Shown: positions 8,688 to 17,738, numbered from the stretch's first letter. The stretch is 64,000 bases of DNA from RDXT01 sp033765305 (GCA_033765305.1 JANRID010000049.1:1-64000), one strand, 5' to 3'. Made by a program: numbers and translations. Notes: generated from the sequence alone by a model not told the origin.

Positions 8688-9563
8688 ATGCTCCGCTTTT
8701 GTATCCTGAGTATTGCCCTGTGGGGGGCCCTGATGCCCGCAGCTTTCGCCGGCGACATGCCGGTCATTCTGCAGCAGACCTCGCTCAAGCGCCTGCAGTC
8801 GGAAGCCCTGCTGCGCCAGGCTCCGATGATGGTCTATGTGGAAGCTGTACGCACCCCGGCCTGCCGCCGCATGGACCGCCACACCTGGGCCGATCCTGCC
8901 CTGGCCGGGCTGATTGCGGAGCGTTTTGTCTCTGCCCGCTTCGACGGGCATTCGGGCGCGCTGGATCTGGCCTTCATGAAGCGCTATCTGGTGTACACCT
9001 TTCCTACAGTGCTGATTTTCAGCCCGGAAGGCAAGATCATGGGCAAGGTGGAGGGCTTTGTTTCCGCCGAAACCCTGGCTGGAATCCTGCACAAGCATCT
9101 GGCCCGGCTGGACGCACGCAAGCCGCAGGCAGCTTCCGCCCCGCTGGCGGAAGCGTCCCGCAGCGTGCAGCCCGCTCCCGAACGGCTGCTGGTTACCGAT
9201 CTGGCCCCTGCTTCGCTGCGCATGGCCTCCCGCGGGGAGGCATCGCCCCGCATCGCCCCGGTTGCAGGCTATGAGGCACAGGCCCTGAGCCGGCTGGAGC
9301 CGGGCAGCAGCGCCTATGCCCTGCTCGCAGGCGCATGGACCGACCGCAGCAAGCTCGACCAGGAATACAAGCGCACCGCCCGGTTCTGGCGCGGCGAGCT
9401 GTGGGTGTATGCCGAAGACCGCGAAGGCACGCCGGTCTATTGCCTGGCGCTCGGGCGCTACGGGACGCAGGAGGAAGCCCGCAGCATGGGCGATTCGTTC
9501 CGCAAGGCCGGCCTTGGCGACTGGCCGGCAGTTTCGCTCGGCAGCCTCGTGCCGGGCCGCTGA
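8688..9563 (+). CDS. Secreted thioredoxin-fold protein with C-terminal SPOR domain
   Basis: A 291-residue exported protein. The start at 8688 (MLRFCILSIALWGALM) gives a signal peptide ending at AFAG; the frame upstream is not protein-like. Residues 25-140 look like a thioredoxin fold: APMMVYVEAVRTPACRRM in the active-site position, VSARFDGH, and a cis-proline motif YTFPTVLIFSPEGKIMG. The second active-site Cys is replaced (CRRM rather than CxxC), so disulfide exchange is doubtful. Residues about 205-291 form a SPOR-like unit (SSAYALLAGAWTDRSKLD ... VYCLALGRYGTQEEA). SPOR domains bind peptidoglycan stripped of stem peptides at the division septum. A neighbouring gene also ends in SPOR. Confidence 0.78.
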   Translation: MLRFCILSIALWGALMPAAFAGDMPVILQQTSLKRLQSEALLRQAPMMVYVEAVRTPACRRMDRHTWADPALAGLIAERFVSARFDGHSGALDLAFMKRYLVYTFPTVLIFSPEGKIMGKVEGFVSAETLAGILHKHLARLDARKPQAASAPLAEASRSVQPAPERLLVTDLAPASLRMASRGEASPRIAPVAGYEAQALSRLEPGSSAYALLAGAWTDRSKLDQEYKRTARFWRGELWVYAEDREGTPVYCLALGRYGTQEEARSMGDSFRKAGLGDWPAVSLGSLVPGR

Positions 9564-9604
9564 GAATGTTGAAAAATCCGCTTCCATCCCTCGGCACTTT
9601 GCGG

Positions 9605-9612
9605 TATGTTTG
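9605..9612 (+). promoter_or_regulatory. -7 promoter element TATGTTTG
   Basis: A perfect TAnnTTTG box 51 nt before the ATG at 9663. No matching TTTG was found at the expected distance upstream. Its position argues that the translation start is at 9663 and not at 9606. Confidence 0.45.
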
Positions 9613-9662
9613 TATGGAGAAACCCGGCTCAGGCCGGCTCCAACCCATTTACCTCTGGTTCT

Positions 9663-11186
9663 ATGCGCCCTTTCTTTCGATTATGGCTGCTTGGGCTGCT
9701 TTTCGGGCAGGCCGCAGGTCTGTCCGGACAGGGGCATTCATACGCAGGTCCGCATACGTTCCTGGCTGAGGCTCCCTACCTGATGCAGGCCGGCGCGCAG
9801 CCTCCGGTACTTTCGCTCCGCAAAACCCTCCAGACGCCCGGCCGCGTTCAGCATCTGGGCCACTCCGGATCCGGCCGGTTTTTTGCCCTGCATCCCGCCC
9901 CTGGCAGCATCTCCGCCTATGACCGGAACTTCAATCCGATCGGCTCCATCTCAGCCCGGATCCGGTTCTCGGATTTCAACCTGACCGGCTTCTCAGGCCT
10001 GCATGAAGGCAGCCCGGCTGAAATCAGCTTCAGCGCCGACGGGAAGACTGCCTGGCTCAGCGCCTTTGCCATCAGCGGAAACGGCTTCGAAAAGCCTTCC
10101 CTGGAGTCCTGCGCCGACGGCGGCGCGTATGATCCCAGCTATATATTCCGCATCAATACCCTCTCGCTCCGGATCGAGCAGGCCATCCGCGTAGGCTCCG
10201 GGCCCCGCTCGCTCGCCGCCGCCCCCGACGGCAGCATGGTACTGGTCTCCAACTGGTGCTCCAATGACCTGAGCATCATCGATACGGAGCTCAATGCCGA
10301 GGTGCACCGCCTGCCGCTGGAAGGCAAACCTCGCGGCATCGCCATCGACGGACGCTCGCGCTATGCCTTCATCGCCCTGGCCGATCAGGACCGGATCGCC
10401 CGGCTCAAGCTGTCCGATTACAGCATCAGCTGGATTCCCGGCATCGGCGGCCGCGGTGCCCATCAGCTCTGCCTCGATGCCTCCGGCCGCTTTCTCTATG
10501 CATCGCTCCCCAAGGAAGGCAAGCTCGTCAAAATCGACCTGACAACCGACAAGGCGGTCCGCTCCTATGCCGCAGGCCGCGAACCCCGCGCCATTGCCCT
10601 CTCCCCGGATGGCGAATGGCTCTACTCGCTCCAGTACCGGGATCATACCCTGCTGAAAATCAAGGCCTCCACCTTCGAGCCCGTCCAGACCGTCCACACA
10701 GCCGAATACCCGCTTGCGCTTGCCCTCGACGGCGAAACCCAGACGGTCTGGGTTGCGCATCAGGCTGGCTCCATCCAGGTATACGAAGATCAGGCGCTGC
10801 TGCCGCAGCGTGCAGCCGGGTCGCCGCCGCTGGATATGGCGTATGCCCCGCCTGTGCGGGAGGCGGCATCCGGCAGCGGCCTTCCCTACAAGCCGGAAGC
10901 CTCGCCCCAAGGGCTGCCCCGCACCCGGTCCATGCCGGCTCCTGAGCCGGAACCGGCTCAGGCATCGGCGCCGGCGTTTTATATCATCGTCGGCAGCTAC
11001 ACCCATGCAGTACAGGCCAATGCCCTGGCCGAGACCCTGCGCAAACAGGGCTACCGGCCCAAAATCATCCAGGGACGCGACGGCTACCGCGTCAGCTGCT
11101 GGCAGTTTGCGAAGCGCGAGACGGCGTTCGACAAGCTCCCGGAAATCCGGCAAGCCTATCCCGACGCATGGATTCTGCAGCAGTAG
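9663..11186 (+). CDS. Secreted YncE-like beta-propeller protein with C-terminal SPOR domain
   Basis: A 507-residue exported protein. The start at 9663 (MRPFFRLWLLGLLFGQAAG) gives a typical signal peptide. Residues about 60-390 are propeller repeats of the YncE/surface-layer type: GPRSLAAAPDGSMVLVSNW, SNDLSIIDTELNAEVHRL, KPRGIAIDGRSRYAFIAL, REPRAIALSPDGEWLYSL. A Pro/Ala/Glu-rich linker (390-435) leads to a clear SPOR domain (FYIIVGSYTHAVQANALAE ... GYRVSCWQF). The likely place is the periplasm or outer membrane, tethered to septal peptidoglycan by SPOR; the ligand of the propeller is unknown. The stop overlaps the next gene by 19 nt, so the two are probably co-translated. Confidence 0.82.
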   Translation: MRPFFRLWLLGLLFGQAAGLSGQGHSYAGPHTFLAEAPYLMQAGAQPPVLSLRKTLQTPGRVQHLGHSGSGRFFALHPAPGSISAYDRNFNPIGSISARIRFSDFNLTGFSGLHEGSPAEISFSADGKTAWLSAFAISGNGFEKPSLESCADGGAYDPSYIFRINTLSLRIEQAIRVGSGPRSLAAAPDGSMVLVSNWCSNDLSIIDTELNAEVHRLPLEGKPRGIAIDGRSRYAFIALADQDRIARLKLSDYSISWIPGIGGRGAHQLCLDASGRFLYASLPKEGKLVKIDLTTDKAVRSYAAGREPRAIALSPDGEWLYSLQYRDHTLLKIKASTFEPVQTVHTAEYPLALALDGETQTVWVAHQAGSIQVYEDQALLPQRAAGSPPLDMAYAPPVREAASGSGLPYKPEASPQGLPRTRSMPAPEPEPAQASAPAFYIIVGSYTHAVQANALAETLRKQGYRPKIIQGRDGYRVSCWQFAKRETAFDKLPEIRQAYPDAWILQQ

Positions 11187-12421
11187 GCACCGAAGCCTCC
11201 TACGACGTGCTGATTGCCGGTGCCGGCCCCGGCGGCTGCGCCTGTGCGCTTTCTCTGGCCGGTTCCGGCCTGCGGGTGCTGCTGATCGACAAATCAGGTT
11301 TTCCACGGGATAAAATCTGCGGCGATGCCCTCAGCGGCAAGGTAGTATCCGTGCTGCGCCATATCCGTCCGGAGCTTGCGTCGGATCTCTATGGCTTCGG
11401 CGCGAAGCTGGGTTCCTGGGGCATCCGCTTTGTTGCGCCCGGGGGCGAAGCCCTCGATGTGCCTTTCCGCAGCGAACGCGGCTCGCTGGCGCAGCCGCCC
11501 GGCTTTATCAGCAAGCGGATCGACTTCGACGCGTTCCTCTTCGGGCTGGCGGCTGCCAGCCCCGGCGTCGAGGTGCTGACCGGTTTCGAGGTCCGGCAAG
11601 GGGCGGTATTTCCAGACCGCGCCGAAGTATCGGATGGAAAGCGGGTGCTGAGCGGCCGCCTGCTCATCGCGGCGGATGGCGCCCAGTCGGTGCTCGCCCG
11701 CCAGCTGGCAGGCTTCAGGCTCGACCCTGCGCACCACAGTGCCGGCATCCGGGCCTATTACCGGGGCGTCGGCGGGTTTCATCCGGAAGGCTTCATCGAG
11801 CTGCATTTTCTCCGGGAACTGCTGCCGGGCTATTTCTGGATGTTTCCCCTGCCCGGCGGCTACGCGAATGTGGGGCTGGGCATGCTTACCCGCGACATCG
11901 GCCATGCACGGGCCAATCTGCGCGAGCGGCTGGCTACGGTGGTGCGGACCCATCCTGCGCTGGCGCCGAGGTTTGCCTCGGCAGTGCAGGAAGGGCCGGT
12001 GCTCGGCTTCGGGCTTCCGCTCGGATCGCGGCGCCTGCCCATTTCAGGTATGCGCTTCATGCTCACCGGCGATGCGGCGTCGCTGATCGATCCATTTTCC
12101 GGGGAAGGAATCGGAAATGCCATGCTGAGCGGGAAAATCGCGGCAGCGCAGGCGCTTCAGTGCTTCCGTACGCAGGATTTCTCCGCGGAGGCTATGCAGG
12201 CCTATGATGCCGCAGTCTGGAAAAAAATGGGCAGCGAACTCGCCCTCAGCTACCGCATGCAGCAGCTCGTCCATTATCCCTGGCTGTTCGACTGGGTGGT
12301 GCGCCGCGCAAACCGGAGCCCTTCGCTGCAGACCCTGTTTACCATGATGTTCGAAAATCTGGACATCCGCAAAGAGCTGAGCCGCCCGGGCTTTTACTGG
12401 AAGCTGCTCCGCGGGCGGTAG
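11168..12421 (+). CDS. FAD-dependent oxidoreductase, geranylgeranyl reductase family
   Basis: A 417-residue flavoprotein. The N-terminal dinucleotide motif is VLIAGAGPGGCACALSLA, followed by a second-strand acid (LLIDKSGFPRDKICGDAL, typical of the family). The second FAD motif is MLTGDAASLIDPFSGEGIG. Members saturate isoprenoid chains of quinones or lipids, or act on other hydrophobic substrates; the exact substrate cannot be read from sequence. The ATG at 11168 lies inside the end of the preceding SPOR gene. The C-terminal 60 residues (ALSYRMQQLVHYPWLFDW) match the helical tail seen in Bacteroidota members. Confidence 0.85.
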   Translation: MDSAAVGTEASYDVLIAGAGPGGCACALSLAGSGLRVLLIDKSGFPRDKICGDALSGKVVSVLRHIRPELASDLYGFGAKLGSWGIRFVAPGGEALDVPFRSERGSLAQPPGFISKRIDFDAFLFGLAAASPGVEVLTGFEVRQGAVFPDRAEVSDGKRVLSGRLLIAADGAQSVLARQLAGFRLDPAHHSAGIRAYYRGVGGFHPEGFIELHFLRELLPGYFWMFPLPGGYANVGLGMLTRDIGHARANLRERLATVVRTHPALAPRFASAVQEGPVLGFGLPLGSRRLPISGMRFMLTGDAASLIDPFSGEGIGNAMLSGKIAAAQALQCFRTQDFSAEAMQAYDAAVWKKMGSELALSYRMQQLVHYPWLFDWVVRRANRSPSLQTLFTMMFENLDIRKELSRPGFYWKLLRGR

Positions 12422-12429
12422 CCTGGAGG

Positions 12430-13728
12430 CTATGCCTTCTGCCGGGGCAGCCCGGCCATGGCAGCGGCGGCGATCATCAGCAGGCCGGTTGGCACCAGGA
12501 AGCGCGACGCGCCGGAGGGGCCGGTCAGCAGCGCCGGGTAGGCCATGAGCGCCAGCCAGAACAGCCTGATCGTCAGGGGAACTATGGGCTGGAAAGCCCA
12601 CAGGGCAGTCAGGAGCAGTTTCGCGGCATTGGCGGCGAGGATCAGCATCAGGAGCAGCAGCACCGCCGGCTGCTGCTGCCGGAGATAGGCCCAGATGCCG
12701 GCATATCCGTTCTGGCTGAATGCTGCCAGCAGCCCCTGCGGGGCGTCTGCGCGCTGCCACCCGAAAAAGGTGTACAGGTCGAAGCGGCCGGGGTCGAGGA
12801 AAAAATTCGCCATGCCTTTGAGATGCAGCGCTGCATAGCGCAGGGGATGGGCCCGGATGACGGCTGTGCATTCCTGCTGGAGGAAGCGCTCCTGCGCTGC
12901 GAAGTCCGGCTGGCGCTTTGCTGCAAACCAGATGCTGTCGGCGAGTGCGGTGCCGGTCTCCTGTCCGTGGAGGGAAATCAGCAGATTCTGCGCCGAATAC
13001 TGCATCAGGCTGAGGTTCTGGATGCTGGAAAAATGGGGGTAGCCGGTCCGGGCGCCGTTCCAGGCGATGTATCCGGCCATGACGAGCAGCGGCAGCGCCG
13101 CCGCCGGCAGTGCGGCAAACCGGCGGCGGCGCAGTGCGCCGGCCCCGGCCCACAGCAGCCATACCAGGCTGAAGAGATACCATACCGGCTTCAGCAGCAT
13201 GGCAGCGATCAGGGCGCCGGCGCCCAGCCAGAGCCAGCGCGTACGCCCGTTGCGGTCCCATTCCGCATAGGCCCAGAGCAGGCCGAGCAGCGCCGTCTGG
13301 AGGGGGATTTCGGCCATGAGGACCACGGCGTACAGGGCCTGGGCAGGGGTGAGGGCCAGCAGCAGCAGCCAGCGCCAGGGCCGCATCTGCGGGCGGAACC
13401 GGAGCGCCAGCCGGAAAGCCAGCTCGCAGTTGAGCAGGCTGAGCAGCACCTGCAGCGCCAGCATGCCCCAGTCGGAGCCGCTGAGGCGGCGCATCAGGCC
13501 CAGCAGCGCCGGGTACAGCGGCGGGCGCTTGGTGAGCAGCTCCGGACGGAAAGGTGCGTCCAGGTCGCCGCTGTACAGGCGGCCCGATGCCATCAGGTTA
13601 TCCGCTGCATAGCTGTATTCTGCCGAATCCACCAGGTAGATCCGCTGATGCAGCAGCTGATACCCGCCTGCCAGGAGGTGGAGCAGCAGCACCCAGAACC
13701 GGAATCTGCGTAAAAAATCCGCTTTCAT
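12430..13728 (-). CDS. GT39-like membrane glycosyltransferase (ArnT/PMT superfamily)
   Basis: A 432-residue protein with about ten hydrophobic segments. After the first segment comes a loop with LVDSAEYSYAADNLMASG, where the Asp fits the catalytic position of GT-C enzymes, and TKRPPLYPALLGLMRRL, a typical second loop signature. Such enzymes move a sugar from a polyprenyl-phosphate donor to lipid or protein on the outer side of the inner membrane. I chose the ATG at 13728 over the TTG at 13737. The gene converges on the reductase gene with only 8 bp between stops. The acceptor is unknown. Confidence 0.7.
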   Translation of the reverse strand: MKADFLRRFRFWVLLLHLLAGGYQLLHQRIYLVDSAEYSYAADNLMASGRLYSGDLDAPFRPELLTKRPPLYPALLGLMRRLSGSDWGMLALQVLLSLLNCELAFRLALRFRPQMRPWRWLLLLALTPAQALYAVVLMAEIPLQTALLGLLWAYAEWDRNGRTRWLWLGAGALIAAMLLKPVWYLFSLVWLLWAGAGALRRRRFAALPAAALPLLVMAGYIAWNGARTGYPHFSSIQNLSLMQYSAQNLLISLHGQETGTALADSIWFAAKRQPDFAAQERFLQQECTAVIRAHPLRYAALHLKGMANFFLDPGRFDLYTFFGWQRADAPQGLLAAFSQNGYAGIWAYLRQQQPAVLLLLMLILAANAAKLLLTALWAFQPIVPLTIRLFWLALMAYPALLTGPSGASRFLVPTGLLMIAAAAMAGLPRQKA

Positions 13729-13781
13729 CGGCAGCAAATTTGCCTAATCGCCGGGAATATCCGTAACTTGAATTTCAGGCT

Positions 13782-14729
13782 ATGGAAGAAGGGGAACATC
13801 AGGGCGAAACGTCACACCTCGTATCCGGCGGATCCGAAGCAGCGGACTGGCTGGCTGTCCGGGAATCGGACACGCAGGCCGGATACGAGCGCTATCTGCG
13901 CGACTATCCCGATGGGCGTTACCGCCGCCAGGCGCTTGAGCGCCTGGAACTGCTGGAATCTGCCATGCCTGCTTCCGGAGAGCCGGAAGCTTCCGAAGCC
14001 GAAGAAGCCGCCCTCGACGATGCTGCCGCGCAGGACAGCCCGGCGGCGTACGCCGCTTTCCTCGCCCGCTATCCCCGCTCGCAGTACGGCGAGCAGGTCC
14101 GCAACCGCATCCGCCAGCTGGAGCAGCGCCGCCGCAGCAGCGACCTCGAAGCGCAGGCCGAGCAGGAAGCCTGGATGACCGCCTCGCGGCTGGACACCAT
14201 GATGGCCTATCAGGATTTTCTGAAGCGCTTTCCGGAAGGGATCTTCTCGGCGACGGCCCGCGAGCGCCTGGAGGCGCTCGAACGCCGTTTTCTGCAGCGC
14301 CTCCAGCAGCCCGGCGATTCCGCCGGCGGCGGGCAAGCCCACCTGCGCTTTTCGCGGCCGCTGCCGCCTGCCCCGCCCCAGGCGCCCGCGCCTGCCGCCC
14401 AGGACCAGGCCGCCGGCATGCTCGCCCTCATCTGGCTGGCCGGATTTATGGTGCTGGCCCTGCTGGCCTGGCTGCTCGAAGCCTGGCTGCTGCCCCTGGC
14501 CCTGATCGTGGCAGGCCTCAGCGGCGGATACCTGCTCTACAACCGCCACACGCGCATGCATGCGCGCGAGCGCTGGACCTACCTGCCCGGCCTGGGGCTG
14601 GTCGCCGGCCTGCTGGCCTATATCGCCCTGACCACCCTCGGTGCCGCCGCCGCCGCTGCCGCCGCAGGCGCAGCCTGCGTGGCCCTCGGCACGGTCCTGC
14701 TGCTCCACCGCGCGCTGAAGGCCGCATGA
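13782..14729 (+). CDS. Membrane protein with three TPR-like short repeats
   Basis: A 315-residue protein of unknown function. Three copies of a roughly 37-residue repeat precede the membrane part: residues 23-59 (DTQAGYERYLRDYPDGRY), 76-113 (DSPAAYAAFLARYPRSQY) and 130-166 (DTMMAYQDFLKRFPEGIF). Each has the pattern D-x4-Y-x2-F/Y-L-x2-Y/F-P, which in Bacteroidota often accompanies BamD-like or caspase-like proteins as a protein-binding module. A Pro-rich linker (185-205) follows, then about four transmembrane helices (210-315) with a run of alanines. No signal peptide, so the repeats should face the cytosol. Divergent from the GT39-like gene; a TAACTTGA at 13764-13771 could be its -7 box. Confidence 0.7.
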   Translation: MEEGEHQGETSHLVSGGSEAADWLAVRESDTQAGYERYLRDYPDGRYRRQALERLELLESAMPASGEPEASEAEEAALDDAAAQDSPAAYAAFLARYPRSQYGEQVRNRIRQLEQRRRSSDLEAQAEQEAWMTASRLDTMMAYQDFLKRFPEGIFSATARERLEALERRFLQRLQQPGDSAGGGQAHLRFSRPLPPAPPQAPAPAAQDQAAGMLALIWLAGFMVLALLAWLLEAWLLPLALIVAGLSGGYLLYNRHTRMHARERWTYLPGLGLVAGLLAYIALTTLGAAAAAAAAGAACVALGTVLLLHRALKAA

Positions 14730-14783
14730 GCCCTCCAGCTCCAGATTTCACATTCCCGTTACACGGCCTCCCGGCGCAGCGCG

Positions 14784-14791
14784 TATGTTTG
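14784..14791 (+). promoter_or_regulatory. -7 promoter element TATGTTTG
   Basis: A perfect TAnnTTTG box 18 nt before the HAD hydrolase ATG; no clear upstream TTTG partner. Confidence 0.4.
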
Positions 14792-14808
14792 CCGCAAATC
14801 TCTGACCG

Positions 14809-15495
14809 ATGAGCCCCCGACGACCCGCATTAGCCGTATTCGACATGGCCGGCACTACTGTGCGCGACGATGACTTCGTCAGCCTGGTGCTGCAGGAAAC
14901 CCTCGCCGCAGACGGGGTGGAAGCCTCCCGCGAAGCCCTGACCGAAGTCATGGGCCTGCCCAAGCCGGTGGCGATCCGGAGCATGCTGCTCCGCTACGCT
15001 GGCGGGGCGGAGGAGGACCGGGTGGAGCGGCTGTTTCAGGATTTTCTGCGGCGCATGCAGGCCTTTTACACCACCGATCCCCGCGTGCAGGAAATCGAAG
15101 GGGTCAGCGCACTGTTTGCCAGCCTGCGTGCGCACGGGGTACGCGTGGCGCTGGACACCGGCTTCAGCCGGGAGATCGCCGCGCTGCTGATCAGCCGCCT
15201 GGGCTGGGCACCGCTGATCGACTTCAGCATCACAAGCGACGAGGTGGAGCGGGGGCGCCCCTTTCCCGATATGACGCTCCGGGCAATGGAGGCACTGGGC
15301 ATCGCCGATGCGGCCCGGGTGGCCAAGCTCGGCGATACCCTTTCGGACCTGCAGTCGGGCCATGCAGCGGGCTGCGGCTGGGTGATCGGCGTGCTGAGCG
15401 GTGCCAATACCCGCGCAGAGCTGGAGGCCCTGCCGCATACGCATATCCTCGACTCTGTCGCGGACCTGCGGACGCTGTGGGAGCTGGGGGCGTAG
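14809..15495 (+). CDS. HAD-family hydrolase, PhnX-like (phosphonatase-like)
   Basis: A 228-residue cytosolic hydrolase. Motif I is FDMAGTTVRDD (nucleophile and acid Asp), motif II near VALDTGFS and motif IV around KLGDTLSDLQSG. The DMAGT form and the text MGLPKPVAIRSML resemble phosphonoacetaldehyde hydrolase, in which a Lys in the same place forms a Schiff base; here a Lys is present. The protein is shorter than true PhnX, and no aminotransferase PhnW or phosphonate transporter lies nearby. The safer call is PhnX-like HAD phosphatase of unknown substrate. Confidence 0.8.
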   Translation: MSPRRPALAVFDMAGTTVRDDDFVSLVLQETLAADGVEASREALTEVMGLPKPVAIRSMLLRYAGGAEEDRVERLFQDFLRRMQAFYTTDPRVQEIEGVSALFASLRAHGVRVALDTGFSREIAALLISRLGWAPLIDFSITSDEVERGRPFPDMTLRAMEALGIADAARVAKLGDTLSDLQSGHAAGCGWVIGVLSGANTRAELEALPHTHILDSVADLRTLWELGA

Positions 15496-15508
15496 ATCCC
15501 TGCCCGCT

Positions 15509-17722
15509 TCAGCGGCGCACCCAGCGGAAGAGGTGCTGGGTGCCTTCGGCTGCCACCCGCACCAGATAGACGCCCGGCGGCAGCGCGGCGGTGCCGGCCG
15601 CCTGCAGGGCATGCGTTCCGGCGGGCAGCTCCAGCTGCTCCGAGGCCAGCACCCGGCCCTGCGGATCGGATACGCTCAGGGCGATGCGGCTTCCCCGCTG
15701 CAGGCCCAGCTGCACATAGGCCGGCCCGGAAGCAGGATTGGGGGCCAGGACAGCCGTAAAGGCTTCCGGCGCTGCGCCGAGGCTGATGACCGGGCTGAGG
15801 GAGGTTCCGCCGTCGGCGTCGGTGCTGCGGATCTGGTACCAGACCTCGCCGTTGCCGGCCTGCGGATCGGTGTAGGCATAGGAAGCGGTCTCAAAGGGCT
15901 CCATCCACTCCGTGCGGCTCTCCAGCACGCGGAACGCTGCTTCGCCGCTGCTGCGGCGCAGGATTTCGAACTGCTGCACAGGCTGGTCGGAGACGGCGTC
16001 CCACCGGATCTCGGCCTGCTGCGCCGACAGGCGCCGCGCGGAGAGCCCGAGCCAGGAGACCGGAAATGCGACCCCGGCCCCGGCGTAGGCGCCGGCGAAT
16101 AATCCGCCGCCGGCAGGAATCTGCTGGCTGAAGAAGTCGCGGCTGCCGATGTTCATGCCGAAGGTATTCTGCAGGTGCACCGCATGCAGCGGCGAAGGCG
16201 AGCCCGTGAGCAGCCGGTAGGCCTGCATCGAGCTGAGCTGGAGGGGGTTGCCGATGGTGCTCCCTTGCCCGGGCAGCGTCAGGAGCGGATCGCCCTGAAA
16301 GCCGGTGGACGTGCTGCCCTGCTTTTCCTGGTTCCGGGCGGTGCGCCATGCGGCCAGGCTCGTGTACGGCGTGCCGCCGTCGGTGATGGAAAAGGTGCCG
16401 GTACTGTGGTAGGTATTGCCCCGGAATGTGGCATTGAGATTGGCGGCGCTCAGGCTCACCAGTTCGCTGCTGCCGCCGACGGAGAAGATGTTGTTGAAAA
16501 CCCGGAGGTTGACGATCTGCGGGCTGATGGTGCGCAGGGCGGCAGGCACGCCGCTGGGCGGCTGGCTCAGGTACACCGTATTGTTGTAGATATCGATGCC
16601 CTGCATGGCGCCGGTGGCGTTTTCGTCCCGCCAGAGGGTAAATACCCCGCCGCCGTTTTTGCGGCAGTCGTTTTCGCTGATGTTGAAGCGTGCGACGTTG
16701 TTGAGCATCGGGCGCGCGTCGATGAACTGGGCAAACAGATAGCCCGGCCCGTCGTTGTCATGGGAATAATTGTACTGCATGACGCAGTTTACGCTGCCGC
16801 CGTCGATATCGAATCCGCCGCCGTCGACGTTGCTGCCGGTGCGGTTGTTGTAGGATTCGCAGTACTGGATGGTGCCGTTGCGGGTGTCCCAGACCCAGAT
16901 GCCCACAGGTCCGCCGCCGGTGTTGACGTTGCCCTGCCCGTTTCCGTGGGCTACGCAGTATTCGATCAGCACATTGTCGCCGTTGCCCACCACAATTCCG
17001 TTGCCGGTGTGCTTGTTGAGCTTGCCGATTTCGCCGCTGTTTTCGTGGGCGACGCAGTGGGCGATGTACACATTGATGAACCCGTAGCCCGATCCGCCGC
17101 TGACGGGAAAGATGAACTCGGTGCGGATGCCGTGGTCGCCGTTGTGGTGCAGGTCGCAGTGGGTGATGGAAATGTTGGAATACCCGGCGCGGCCCCGGTC
17201 GCCCTGGAGGTAGATGCCGCCTTTGTTGTAGCCGTACACCTCCACGTTGGTGATGACGATGTAATCGAGCTTGACGTGCCCGGTTCGGTTGTTGTAGAAA
17301 TGCACCCCCTGCTGGTTGTTGAGGGTGATGCCGGCGCCTGCGACGATCAGGTCGCGGAAGACGATGCCGCCGACGTTGACAAAGACGGCGCCCCGCGCGG
17401 TTCCGCTGGAGATGGTGGCCCGGCCGCTGCCGTAGCTGCCGAAGACGACGGGGTTCTGCGCTGTGCCGCTCTGCATGGAGGGGTTGTAGAGCGTGCCTGC
17501 AAACACCTGCCCGCCCTCGAAGAGCACTGAATCGCCTGCGAGGATCTGGGCATTGTTGACCTTGGTGATCGTTTTCCAGGCCAGCTGCGGCGAGAGCCCG
17601 CTGTTGAGGTCATTGCCGCCGGGGCGCACATAGTAGGTAGTGGCCGCTGCATGGGGCGCGGTACAGATCAGTATCCATGCTGCCCAGACGGGCAGCGCCA
17701 TCACACGTATTGTATTCAGCAT
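15509..17722 (-). CDS. Secreted right-handed beta-helix protein with T9SS type A sorting domain
   Basis: A 737-residue exported protein. A signal peptide ends at ATT; it is followed by TYYVRPGGNDLNSGLSP, a classic start of pectate-lyase-like beta-helix proteins. Residues 90-430 hold many Asn/Gly-rich coils (YNNRTGHVKLDYI, YGYNKGGIYLQGD, HCDLHHNGDHGIRTE, YSHDNDGPGYLF). Residues about 560-650 look like a fibronectin III domain, and the last 80 residues (LAPNPASGPAYVQLGL ... LPPGVYLVRVAAEG) are a T9SS type A sorting domain. The protein should reach the surface or medium via T9SS. Polysaccharide lyase or glycosidase activity is possible but no catalytic residues can be fixed by eye. Confidence 0.85.
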   Translation of the reverse strand: MLNTIRVMALPVWAAWILICTAPHAAATTYYVRPGGNDLNSGLSPQLAWKTITKVNNAQILAGDSVLFEGGQVFAGTLYNPSMQSGTAQNPVVFGSYGSGRATISSGTARGAVFVNVGGIVFRDLIVAGAGITLNNQQGVHFYNNRTGHVKLDYIVITNVEVYGYNKGGIYLQGDRGRAGYSNISITHCDLHHNGDHGIRTEFIFPVSGGSGYGFINVYIAHCVAHENSGEIGKLNKHTGNGIVVGNGDNVLIEYCVAHGNGQGNVNTGGGPVGIWVWDTRNGTIQYCESYNNRTGSNVDGGGFDIDGGSVNCVMQYNYSHDNDGPGYLFAQFIDARPMLNNVARFNISENDCRKNGGGVFTLWRDENATGAMQGIDIYNNTVYLSQPPSGVPAALRTISPQIVNLRVFNNIFSVGGSSELVSLSAANLNATFRGNTYHSTGTFSITDGGTPYTSLAAWRTARNQEKQGSTSTGFQGDPLLTLPGQGSTIGNPLQLSSMQAYRLLTGSPSPLHAVHLQNTFGMNIGSRDFFSQQIPAGGGLFAGAYAGAGVAFPVSWLGLSARRLSAQQAEIRWDAVSDQPVQQFEILRRSSGEAAFRVLESRTEWMEPFETASYAYTDPQAGNGEVWYQIRSTDADGGTSLSPVISLGAAPEAFTAVLAPNPASGPAYVQLGLQRGSRIALSVSDPQGRVLASEQLELPAGTHALQAAGTAALPPGVYLVRVAAEGTQHLFRWVRR

Positions 17723-17738
17723 ACACCAGAATCTTGCT

